A DNA stretch of 64,000 nt from Candidatus Alcyoniella australis. GTDB lineage: Bacteria; Lernaellota; Lernaellaia; JAVCCG01; Alcyoniellaceae. Numbering within the stretch: position 1 is the first letter of the stretch; each line of letters starts with the position of its first letter. Below, in pieces: positions 17,773-26,500 of this stretch. The position numbers were made by a program, and so were the translations under genes. The stretch spans positions 1 to 64,000 of the forward strand of contig JAVCCG010000091.1 in assembly GCA_030765605.1 (NCBI GenBank), read 5' to 3'. Under the pieces are notes generated by a model. It had not been told where the DNA came from and did not search any database. It was given only the letters and a program-made list of their open reading frames with translations.

Positions 17773-18932
17773 CCGCCGCCCTGCCAATCATTCCAGGCGC
17801 GTCTGACCTCGGGCATCGATCGACCGCCGCAACGCTGCAACAGCGCGCTGGCCAGCTCCAGCGCCACACGCGCCTCGGCCACCCTGGCGGCGGCCGGAAC
17901 CACGCAGACGTCCGAGCGCTCGTAGCGGCCGCTGACCACCATTCCGGTCTGTAGGTCGATCGATCGCTTGGGCTTAGCCACCGAGGGCACCGGCCGCACC
18001 GCAAAACGCACGATCAGCGGCTGGCCGTTGGTCATCCCGCCCTCGATGCCTCCACTCAGATTTCCCGATCGCCGAACCGAACGACCTTCAAGCGGAGGGA
18101 TAAAGCGATCTTGTGCCTTGCTCCCGGGCAATTCGGACTGAAGATAGGCGTCGCCCAATTCAACTGCCCGGATCGAGGGCACGCCCAACAGCGCCGCGCC
18201 CAGTCGGGCGTCGATCCGTTGGGCAGAGGGGCCGATGCCGCCCAGGCCCGCGGGCACTCCCAGGCAAACCACCGCCGCGCTTCCGCCCAGCGTGTCGCCC
18301 CGAAGCGTGGCGGCCTCGACCTCGGCCGAGGCTGCGCTGAGAAAGGACCGCGACGGGCCGGCCGCCTCGTCGGTGGCCGCGTGCTGCAGCACGCGCTCGG
18401 AATCGATCTTGCGCCACCTGGCCCTAACGGCGCCGATGGCCAACGTCAGGCTGTAGATGCGAATGCCGAACTCGCTTAACAGCGGACGGATCAGCGCACC
18501 GGCAGCCACGTCCAGCGTTGTAAACCTCGCACTGGCCCGCTCGATCGTCTCACGGATATCTCCTCCGCTACGCGCCCATCCGGCGTAATCAGCGTGTCCG
18601 GGTCTGGGTACGGTAATCGGCTGCGGGTCTACCGCGGGCTCTGCCCAGGCTCCGCGCGTTTGCTCCCAAGCGGCGAAGTCGCGGTTGGCGACCTGGATCG
18701 CGATCGGCTCTCCGGTGGTCTGACCGCGCCGCACTCCGGAGAGCAACTGGACCTCATCGGTTTCGATCGATCGGGCGCGTTTTCCCCTACCCAGGCAGTG
18801 CAGCCGACGCAGCATGTGCTCGACGATCAGCTTGCGATCGAGCATTAATCCGGATGGAACCCCATCGAGCAGACCGACCAGCGCCGGTCCATGGCTCTCT
18901 CCGGCATGCTCTAAACGTAACCCGCAGCTCAA
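17769..18932 (-). CDS. aroC: Chorismate synthase
   Basis: A 387-residue FMN-dependent enzyme that makes chorismate from EPSP, the last shikimate step. Hallmarks are HAGESHGPALV near the N terminus, RPGHADYAGW with the second catalytic His, and RSGNLSGGIEGGMTNGQP. Two normally strict positions deviate: the RASARET-x-x-R motif reads RASARFTTLD, and the GS-x-x-HD motif reads GSKAQD. The start is TTG at 18932, supported by GGGAG seven bases upstream. It lies only 21 bases past the hairpin of the pilQ terminator. Its stop overlaps aroB (ATGA). It is most likely functional because it is the only aroC seen and is coupled to aroB, but the substitutions deserve a check. Confidence 0.94.
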   Translation of the reverse strand: MSCGLRLEHAGESHGPALVGLLDGVPSGLMLDRKLIVEHMLRRLHCLGRGKRARSIETDEVQLLSGVRRGQTTGEPIAIQVANRDFAAWEQTRGAWAEPAVDPQPITVPRPGHADYAGWARSGGDIRETIERASARFTTLDVAAGALIRPLLSEFGIRIYSLTLAIGAVRARWRKIDSERVLQHAATDEAAGPSRSFLSAASAEVEAATLRGDTLGGSAAVVCLGVPAGLGGIGPSAQRIDARLGAALLGVPSIRAVELGDAYLQSELPGSKAQDRFIPPLEGRSVRRSGNLSGGIEGGMTNGQPLIVRFAVRPVPSVAKPKRSIDLQTGMVVSGRYERSDVCVVPAAARVAEARVALELASALLQRCGGRSMPEVRRAWNDWQGGG

Positions 18933-18946
18933 TGTATCGCTCCCAA

Positions 18947-18983
18947 TTAAAAAAGCACCCGCCCTATAGTAGAGCGGGTGCTC
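18947..18983 (-). terminator. Intrinsic terminator after pilQ
   Basis: On the minus strand GAGCACCCGCT pairs with GGCGGGTGCT across a short loop and is followed by TTTTTT. It lies 21 bases after the pilQ stop and 15 bases before the TTG start of aroC, whose ribosome site follows the T tract directly. Confidence 0.85.
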
Positions 18984-19003
18984 GAAGGACTGTTCAACCG
19001 CGC

Positions 19004-20455
19004 TCAGATCAGGGGTTTGTCACGGATGATGCGCGGGGTAATAAAGATCAACAGCTCGGTACGCTTGGAGATCATCCTCTTGTCACGGAAGAAGAATCCG
19101 AGCACCGGAATGCGGCTGAGCCAGGGAATCCCCAGGGTTGTCGAGGTATTCTCGGTCTGGAAGATTCCGCCGATCACAGTGGTCTCGCCGTCCATCACCA
19201 ACGCGGTGGTGTTGGCTTCCTTCTTGTCGATCGGCGGGTAGCCGGTGGAGGTCGCGATCGAGGTGTTCGGTGCGTCCTTGGCGATATGGATCACCATCAT
19301 CACCGAGTCCTCGGAGGTGACTTTCGGCTCCACCGTCAGTTCGAGGAAGGCATCGATGTAGGACATTCCTACATCATCCCCCATACGGATTGCGGTCGGG
19401 AAGGTTATACCTTGCTTGATATTGGCCGCGACGTTCTCCATGGTGGAGATCCTCGGCTGGCTGATCACGCGGCCCTCGCCACGGTTCTCCATTGCGGATA
19501 GCTGGAGGTCGAGGGCAAAGGTGCTGTTGACCGAACCCATGGTCAGGCCCAAGCCGCCGCCGGATCCCAGGCCGACCGGCGCGGGCAGGTTGACCACATA
19601 ATTAGCGCTGGGGACGTTGGAGATAGATTCCCCGGCGCCGGTGACGTCCACCGAGTTGGGAAACGCCATGCCGGTGGGATTACCGTGGGCCGCGTCTGCA
19701 ATATAGCGGCCGCCCCATTTAATACCCATTTCACGGGAGAAATCGGAGGTCGCCTCAACGATCCGCGCCTCGATCAGCACCTGCTGGGTTGTCCGGTCGA
19801 GCAGCCGGGCCACGACTTTGGCCTGCTCTACGTTCTCGAGCACGTCGCGGATGATGACCACGTTGGTGCGCACGTCGACCGAGATCGAACCGCGGTTGCT
19901 GAGTATGGTGCGTAACTGTTCCTCCAGCGAGCTGGCGTCGCTGTAGTTGACCGGAATCAGGGCCAACACCAACTCCTCGTTCTCCAGTTTGGTCCTGCGC
20001 TCGGCGAGCAACGCTTTTTGCTCGGACTGCAGCGTGGCCCGCGGAGCAACACGGATCACGTTGCCGTCCTGGACCATGTCAAGCTGACGACTCTTGAGAA
20101 TCAGATCCAGAGCCTGATCCCAGGGCACGTTAATCAACTTGACCGAGATCTTGCCCGAGACGTCGTCACCCGCAACGATGTTGAGATCCGCCTCCTCGGC
20201 GATAATCCGCAGCACGCTCTTGATGTCGGCGTTCTGGGTATCCAAGGTTATCCGGGAGCCGATCCACTGTTGCTGCCGGATATCCTGTGTCAAGTCGAGA
20301 GGGGACTCGCCCTTGATAACCATATGAACGTCCTCTGCCAAAACAGGCAGGGCCGCCAGACAGATGATCGCGACGATCAAAACGCAGGCTGACCGCCTAC
20401 GGTCAGAGTTCCCGCTGCTCTTCAGCGTCATCGCATTGCCTCCTCTTGGCATCAT
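19004..20455 (-). CDS. pilQ: Short PilQ-type secretin of the type IV pilus
   Basis: A 483-residue outer-membrane secretin that forms the gated exit channel for the pilus. A signal peptide (about residues 22-40, ending PVLA) is followed almost at once by a secretin N0/STN-type domain (ITLDTQNADIKSVLRIIAEEADLNIV). An N1/KH-like domain (ALIPVNYSDASSLEEQL) and the secretin core (VLIEARIVEATSDFSREMGIKWG, GRVISQPRISTMENVAA, VMDGETTVIGGIF, IPVLGFFFRDK) then follow. The peptidoglycan-binding AMIN domains normal for PilQ, and hence 200-400 residues, are missing. The start at 20455 overlaps the pilP stop (ATGA). It is the last gene of pilMNOPQ and is followed by a terminator. GspD is the alternative name, but the neighbours make PilQ secure. 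Confidence 0.95.
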   Translation of the reverse strand: MMPRGGNAMTLKSSGNSDRRRSACVLIVAIICLAALPVLAEDVHMVIKGESPLDLTQDIRQQQWIGSRITLDTQNADIKSVLRIIAEEADLNIVAGDDVSGKISVKLINVPWDQALDLILKSRQLDMVQDGNVIRVAPRATLQSEQKALLAERRTKLENEELVLALIPVNYSDASSLEEQLRTILSNRGSISVDVRTNVVIIRDVLENVEQAKVVARLLDRTTQQVLIEARIVEATSDFSREMGIKWGGRYIADAAHGNPTGMAFPNSVDVTGAGESISNVPSANYVVNLPAPVGLGSGGGLGLTMGSVNSTFALDLQLSAMENRGEGRVISQPRISTMENVAANIKQGITFPTAIRMGDDVGMSYIDAFLELTVEPKVTSEDSVMMVIHIAKDAPNTSIATSTGYPPIDKKEANTTALVMDGETTVIGGIFQTENTSTTLGIPWLSRIPVLGFFFRDKRMISKRTELLIFITPRIIRDKPLI

Positions 20456-20991
20456 ATGCTCAGCTCCTCCTCAGGGTGGAGTTGCATAACAATCTCGTTG
20501 GTCCGAGTCTCGCCCAGAATCGTTACCCGGGTCTCGGTGATGTGAACCTCATCGGACATGATAGCGGTTATTATGCCGCCGTTCTTGCCGATGATATCTC
20601 CCAGCGTAAGCACGTACGCGTTGCCCCGCGGATCCTCGAACACGGCCTTGGGATCGCGTACGCTGGACATTACGCCAACCAGACGGAAGAAACGCACCTC
20701 GTAGCGGGTGATGATCTCAGCTTCGCTGATTATTTGCTGTTCGACTCTGAACGGGAGGAAGGGATCGGGCTTGTTGGTCGGATCGTAATAATAACGTTGG
20801 GCCGGAGACGGCTCCGGCGGCTGGATCTCGGTCACCGACGGGACCTCGGCCACTGCCGCGGGCTTGCTGGTAAGCGGTGGAGGCGAAACGTCCACCGAGG
20901 GCATGAGTGCATCGCAGCTTGCCAGCAGGCAGATCAGTGATACAAACGTCGCGGTGATCGCTATGAGAGTTAAGATCCGCGTTCTACTCAT
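20452..20991 (-). CDS. pilP: Type IV pilus inner-membrane lipoprotein PilP
   Basis: A 179-residue lipoprotein that links the PilN-PilO inner-membrane ring to the PilQ secretin. The lipobox LLASC ends a signal peptide at about residue 26. A Pro-rich linker follows, then a beta-sandwich HR domain (RFFRLVGVMSSVRDPKAVFEDPRG, YVLTLGDIIGKNGG). The start at 20991 replaces an upstream in-frame start because it has AGGAG before it and overlaps pilO by ATGA. Its order between pilO and pilQ fits the family. Confidence 0.93.
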   Translation of the reverse strand: MSRTRILTLIAITATFVSLICLLASCDALMPSVDVSPPPLTSKPAAVAEVPSVTEIQPPEPSPAQRYYYDPTNKPDPFLPFRVEQQIISEAEIITRYEVRFFRLVGVMSSVRDPKAVFEDPRGNAYVLTLGDIIGKNGGIITAIMSDEVHITETRVTILGETRTNEIVMQLHPEEELSI

Positions 20992-21539
20992 CGCGCGGCT
21001 CCTGTGGGATTGAAGCGATAGGCCGTGGCCGTACAATTGGTCGTGATGGTGAGGATCCCCTCGACATTTTTGGGGCTCGTGATATCTAAATCGGTGAAGT
21101 TGATGATCCGGTCGGCCTTACTGATCTTGTCGAAGAAAATTGCGATGTCGTGGTAGCGACCGGTAAGCTTCATCGTGATCGGGATCTCGGAATAGAACCC
21201 CTTATTAGTCTCGGACTCAAGTGCGAAGCTGGCGATATCCAGCCCCAATACCGTGGCCAGACCCTCGAACTCGCGCAGGATGATGTTGACATCCCTGGTA
21301 TTGGGTAGCTTGGTCAGCAGCTGATCAAGGCGCTCCTTGACGCGAGCTCTGTCAGCGCGGAATTGATCGATCGTGGCGGCCCGGTCCTGCAGCTTCTTGC
21401 GCTGCATTTGCAGGTCTCGCAGCTCGTTATTGGCGTCGAGCAGATCCTGGTTCGCGGGTCTATAAAAGTAGAAATAGAACACCGCGACGATGATAATCAG
21501 CACGACTAGGATTATCGTGGCCTTCCTAAGAAAGGACAT
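20988..21539 (-). CDS. pilO: Type IV pilus alignment protein PilO
   Basis: A 183-residue bitopic inner-membrane protein. One N-terminal transmembrane helix (residues about 8-27) is followed by a coiled coil (NELRDLQMQRKKLQDRAATIDQF) and a ferredoxin-like periplasmic domain (VNIILREFEGLATVLGLDIASF, PITMKLTGRYHDIAIFFDKIS). It pairs with PilN and contacts PilP. Its position between pilN and pilP and its length are standard. A 24-base gap separates it from pilN, and it overlaps pilP. Confidence 0.94.
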   Translation of the reverse strand: MSFLRKATIILVVLIIIVAVFYFYFYRPANQDLLDANNELRDLQMQRKKLQDRAATIDQFRADRARVKERLDQLLTKLPNTRDVNIILREFEGLATVLGLDIASFALESETNKGFYSEIPITMKLTGRYHDIAIFFDKISKADRIINFTDLDITSPKNVEGILTITTNCTATAYRFNPTGAAR

Positions 21540-21563
21540 CCCCCGCCCCCTGTGTGGTACCTG

Positions 21564-22145
21564 CTACATATCCTCTAGAAGCGCCGAGACCATGAACTTC
21601 TTGAGCGTCTCTCCGCTGTACCCTGCTTTGGTGGTACTGTCGCTGGAGCTCAGCTCTACCTGCTGGAACTTGGGTGACTTCTCGAGGTTCTCCAAGAAGT
21701 TGGCTACCACGAGGTTGTTCACCCCAATTCCCTTGATCTCGATGCTGGTGCCGTTTTCGCTGAAACTCTCGATCCAGACCCTCTGCGGCAGGGACTTGGC
21801 CAGCTCGTCCATGATCAGCACCGGTCCGGTTTGCGCTTCTTGGAGGTTCTCGATGATCTGGATCTTCTGCTTGAGCTGATTGATCTCACTCTCGAGAGAC
21901 TCGACGTCCTGAATCGTCACATTGAGCTTTGCGATATCTGATCGCACCTGCTCGCTTTGCATCTGTACTGACTGGATCTTCTGCTCGATAAGCAGGAAGT
22001 ACCAGAAGCACAGCGCCGAGACGATGGCCGCCAGCAACAGACCGATGATAATCGTCATGAACGGGATTTCCCGTCGCTCTTTGCCCTTGCCCTTGGCCTT
22101 TGGGGTCTTGCGCTTCTCAACCGGAAGTAGGTTAACGCGAATCAT
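21564..22145 (-). CDS. pilN: Type IV pilus assembly protein PilN
   Basis: A 193-residue bitopic protein. The cytoplasmic N-terminal peptide MIRVNLLP is the conserved segment that docks into PilM. A basic stretch and a transmembrane helix (about residues 32-52) come next, then a coiled coil and a periplasmic domain (LAKSLPQRVWIESFSENGTSIEIKG). Its ATG overlaps the pilM stop (ATGA). It forms the inner-membrane ring of the pilus machine with PilO. Confidence 0.95.
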   Translation of the reverse strand: MIRVNLLPVEKRKTPKAKGKGKERREIPFMTIIIGLLLAAIVSALCFWYFLLIEQKIQSVQMQSEQVRSDIAKLNVTIQDVESLESEINQLKQKIQIIENLQEAQTGPVLIMDELAKSLPQRVWIESFSENGTSIEIKGIGVNNLVVANFLENLEKSPKFQQVELSSSDSTTKAGYSGETLKKFMVSALLEDM

Positions 22146-23194
22146 TTATCGCCGCTCCTCCGTAACGCCAGACCGACGGCAACGCCGGCCAGCGGCGCAT
22201 TCGCCTCGATAAACTCTTTGTCGAAGATCTTGGCATTGATCTCGATAGTATTGAACGGATTGGACAGCTCGACCGGTATGCCGATCTGGTTCTCGATAAT
22301 CTTGGACAGTCCGACGGCCTTGGCGCTGCCGCCGCACAGATAAACCTTGCTGATGTGGCCCAGGGAAGTAGTCGATGTGAAAAAGTCGAGACTGCGCTGT
22401 GTCTCGAGGGCCACGGAGTTACCCACGTTCTGGATGATCGACGCGGCCTTCTCCAGCTGCTCGGGGGAGCCGGCGCCGCACTTGATCTTGTCGGCGTCCT
22501 CGAAGCTCACGCTCATCTGTTTCTGGATCTCCTCGGTGAACTGGTTGCCGCCCAGGGAGATGTCGCGGGTGAACACCGAGTTGGTGCCGCGCACGATGTT
22601 GATGTTGATCACCGAGGCGCCGATATTGACGATCGAGATCAGCTTGCCCTTTTGGACCTCGTAGTTGACCTCGTACATGTTCTGAACGGCGAAGGCGTCC
22701 ACATCCATGATCACCGGGTTGAGTCCCGACTCGCGGATCACGGCAACGTAGTCGTTGACCATGTCCTTCTTGACTGCGACCAACAGCACGTCGAGGCTCT
22801 CTTGGTCGTCGCTCATCGGCTCGAGGATCTGGAAGTCGATGTGCACCTCGTTGATGTCGAACGGGATGTACTGCTCGGCCTCCCACTGGATATTGCTCGC
22901 GACCTCCTCCTCGGTCATCATCGGCAGCGTGATCTTGCGGATGATCACCGAGTGCCCTGACACCGAGGTCGCGACCTCTTTGGTCTTGATGTTGTTTGCC
23001 TGGATCACCCGGCGGATCGCCTGCACCACGGCAGGTGCGTTCATAACGGTCGAGTCGACGATGGTTTCAGGGGCCAGGGGCTCAATGCCGAATGAGGCCA
23101 ATTGCAGTCCGCCCTTAGCCTCCTTGAGCTCCAGCGCCTTGACGCTGCTTGACCCGATATCCAGGCCGAGTATGGACTTCCCTCTACTGAACAT
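22142..23194 (-). CDS. pilM: Type IV pilus actin-like ATPase PilM
   Basis: A 350-residue actin-fold cytoplasmic protein that connects the pilus motor platform to PilN. The phosphate-1 loop GLDIGSSSVKALEL, the FKHG-like central segments (VNIGASVININIV, RDISLGGNQFTEEI) and the adenosine motif VYLCGGSAKAVGLSKIIE are present. It is the first gene of pilMNOPQ, with GAAGGA before the ATG and a sigma70-like promoter about 60 bases upstream. Size and order are typical. Confidence 0.96.
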   Translation of the reverse strand: MFSRGKSILGLDIGSSSVKALELKEAKGGLQLASFGIEPLAPETIVDSTVMNAPAVVQAIRRVIQANNIKTKEVATSVSGHSVIIRKITLPMMTEEEVASNIQWEAEQYIPFDINEVHIDFQILEPMSDDQESLDVLLVAVKKDMVNDYVAVIRESGLNPVIMDVDAFAVQNMYEVNYEVQKGKLISIVNIGASVININIVRGTNSVFTRDISLGGNQFTEEIQKQMSVSFEDADKIKCGAGSPEQLEKAASIIQNVGNSVALETQRSLDFFTSTTSLGHISKVYLCGGSAKAVGLSKIIENQIGIPVELSNPFNTIEINAKIFDKEFIEANAPLAGVAVGLALRRSGDK

Positions 23195-23257
23195 GCGCGA
23201 CCGTCCTTCGCTTTACAATTGCACAGCAGTGCTTTAGTACAGCCTTATATTGGAATA

Positions 23258-23287
23258 CTGATATCTCTAATTAGCCAATCTTGTCAA
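23258..23287 (-). promoter_or_regulatory. Sigma70-like promoter of pilMNOPQ
   Basis: On the minus strand TTGACA (23287-23282) and TATCAG (23263-23258) are separated by 18 bases, about 65 bases upstream of the pilM ATG. The perfect -35 and acceptable -10 suggest housekeeping expression of the pilus machine, in contrast to the -24/-12 promoters of the minor pilins. The rest of the gap between 23195 and 23474 is AT-rich and shows no gene. Confidence 0.6.
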
Positions 23288-23474
23288 GGATTTTTTATTG
23301 AACGGCTGGCGGAATATTCTGTATTTTCAAAACGTATTGCAGGCGGAGTCCCGTTGTTTCCAACGAACGCCGAGGCGCAAAGCAGTGAAACAAAGGCCGC
23401 AAACGCATTGTGTGACAAATATTTACATTCAAAATCATATTGTTACCAACAGGGGGGATACTCCATTCTATCTG

Positions 23475-23520
23475 TAAAAAAACAAACGCCGAGGTGGCCG
23501 GCTGCCTTCCTCGACGTTTG
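23475..23520 (-). terminator. Intrinsic terminator after the giant PilW-like gene
   Basis: A 12-base stem (CAAACGTCGAGG with CCTCGGCGTTTG, one G-T pair) and a 14-base loop are followed by seven Ts on the minus strand. It lies about 70 bases past the stop at 23588 and closes the minor-pilin operon. Confidence 0.8.
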
Positions 23521-23587
23521 CGATCCGTTGGTTTTTTTTTATTTGCCTAAGCGTTACTAAGCCACACTTAAGAATCCACTTTACTGG

Positions 23588-26500
23588 TTAATCACAGGTA
23601 GCCGGTCCGCCGAACGGCCACGGCCGATGGTTGAGACTCCACTCGCCGCCGTACTGATTGCACTCCAGTTGGTTCTGGCAGTCGTTGTCATCGTAGTTCA
23701 TCACTGCCGGCGGCGGACACTGTCCGCAGAACTCGGTCACGCGAATCATGTCGTAGGCCTCGCGCGTGGTGCCGTAGCCTTCGCAATTGCCGGCCCACCA
23801 GAACAGCGTACACCACAAGTCGCGCAGCTTGACAAACGGATTGGCGTAGATCCCGATGCGTCCGGTTTCGTAGTCGTAGTCGTCGGTCGGCTCGAACGGT
23901 CCGTCGGGCCACACGCCGAGAATCACGCCGTTGGCGTCGTAACAAGCGTGGGAGTTGTCCGAGCCGTAGGCCAATATCGGCGGCGTGTTGTACCAGCGGT
24001 ACTGCCAATCCCAGGTTCTGTTGTTGTCCGGTGCGGCCCAGAAATAGACGTGGGTGGTGTCCGCCCCGGGCAGGTCCGGGTTGGCGTTGGGCGCTGATGA
24101 TTCGTCGCAGACGATGTAGAAGATGCTCCACCAGTCGTCGTCGGAGTAGGCGTTGATCTCGTTCACCGCGCTCTTCTGCGGGGTGGCGTACGAGAACAGC
24201 GGCGCGTAGTTGGCGCCGGGCATCCGGTAGTAGGAGAGCGTACTGGCCAGGCAGTGATGCGTCTCGGGATTGCCCCCATACTTGTAGGTGCAGTTGAAGT
24301 CCATCTCGATCTGGTAGTGATCGAAGCCTTTGCCCCAGTAGCTGGGGTCGTTGTTGTTGTGCCGTCCGCGGAAAGCCATGGACATCGAGTTGTCGTAATA
24401 GTGAATCGCGTCGCCCACCGGCGTATAGGGGTTATAGACCTTGGTGTGGTACTGCACCATGATGTTCTTCATGTGGCAGCTGGTCGAGGTCGAGGTGTTG
24501 CCCCACCACTCCTTGTTTATGCCGTTGTTGTTCGACCACAAGAAGGTGTGGTTCTTGATGTAGGTCATGTCCTCGTAGCACGAGTCCCAGAAGTCGGTGA
24601 CGCAGACCTCGAACAGCCACAGGTCGATGCAGAAGGCGCAAATGTTGTAGCCAAAGTCTCCGGTGAACTCGAAGATCAGGCTGAACAGGTAGCCCAGCAG
24701 GCCGTCGAAGTCGGTGCGCGCATACCCGCTGGGGTCGACCTCGAAGATATGGTCGCCGATGTAGAACTCCCAATGGACGTCGCCGAAGATCGTGCTGAAC
24801 GAGATCGACCAGTCGAGCAAAATGAACTCGGCGCTCTCGAACGGATAGTCGCCCTCTTCGAACTTGCCCTGACGGTTGGGGTTGCCGTTGTGATACAGCG
24901 GGTCGCCGTCATCCCGGGCCCACCACGACCAACTCATTTGATATTGGGCGTTAGCCGTGGGATAGCCGCTGAGATCGTAATAGGGATGGGCGTCGACCGG
25001 CAGTCCCGAGGGCCAGCAGACCTGGTCGGCGAACCAGAACATCCGATCGTCCCATGGATATGTTGTTGACTGTCCCGGACGGTGCGAGTTGCACTGATCT
25101 TGGCCGACCCCGCCGCAGCAGGGCATGGTGCAGCTCGCGGGGCAGCCTGCGGGCCGCGGACACTTGGCGCACTCATCGGTGCAGCTTGGGTCCCACTCCG
25201 CAGTCCCGTTGCCCGGGTGATCGATCATCGTGGTCACCGAGTACAGGTAGCGTTTCCCCGGGTCGACGTAGTTCCAGATCTCGAAGGTGCGGTAGGTCTG
25301 GTCGGTGATCTCCTGGATGCCGAAACCGCCGGCCGATTGCCAGCCGTCGGGGTCCTGGCCCGCCCAGACCACCTGGTCGAACTCGGCGTGCAGCGACCAG
25401 TCCTCGTCCCAGGTGCCGCCGGAGAACACGGTGGTCCACGGGAAGCGCTGTACGCGGTAGTAGATGTTGTCCGCGGGCGTGGTGGTCTTGTTCGGGGTTG
25501 GGGTCTGATAGTCGCGGCAATAGGGCACCGCGTCGAATATCCAGAACTTGAGCTGGCCGGTATCGCAGTCGTAGTTGGTCAACGGCGGGGAACAGGCAGC
25601 CGAGCGTAGACAGAAGGTGGCGATGTCAGGGAATCCCGCCGGATGGATCACGCCCAGGTTGATCGTGCGCGTACAACCGACTTCGTCGCTGTACATCACC
25701 ATGTACTCGTAGATCGTGCCCGGATCCTGGCCGATATAGCTGGCCGCGGGATAGTAGCCGTGGGTCGCCACCGCCACCGAGCCCATCATGCTGCTGTAGG
25801 TGACCTCGTCGACCAACTCCCAAGAGCCGACCACGTTCTCGCGAGCCAGCACTGTGAACAGGGTGCCGTCGGGCGGCAGTGGGCTGCTGAAGTGCCACTG
25901 AATGTCGATGGGCCCGACCAGGTTGCACTGCGAGGAGGTGGGCGGGTTCGCATCGAGGTCGATGTACGTGGGCAGTTCGCCCTCTGCGCAATCCCAGGCC
26001 GATTCTCTGGGACAACTAAAGCTGTAGTTCCACGGCGCGTAGGCTCGACCCACGGTCGTGCCGCTTCCGTCGCCGTAGACCGCGGATACCGAGTAGACGT
26101 AGTTGTAGCTGTCCGCGGGAGTCGGGTTGGACGGGGCGTAGATCAGATTGTATTTGGGGTCCGTCGAATCGGTGGCCGGCGATACGGGGTTGCTCCAGTC
26201 CGGCTCCATGGTCGAGGTGACCGTGAACATCTTGTGCTCGTCGTCCTGCGGGTTGGTCGCCAGAGCGTTGGAGTCGTACCAATATAAGGTGTTGCCGCTT
26301 GCGGTCTGCGGCTTGGCCACGAACACGACCATATCGCTGTAGTTCGGGTCGCCGAACGCGTCGTAGAAGCCGTAGGGCTCCGGGGTGCGATAGATGTAGT
26401 AGTAGTTGGGAACCTCGCTGAATCCTCCGTCGTCCACGTCGTTGAGCGACTCGCCCCAGGTAACCCTGAAACGTGCCGTGACATCGCCGTTGTGCATCAC

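Noticed and set aside
23219-23560. 113-codon plus-strand frame in the gap between pilM and the giant pilin gene
   Set aside because: It covers the pilM promoter and a terminator, has no ribosome site and shows no family features.
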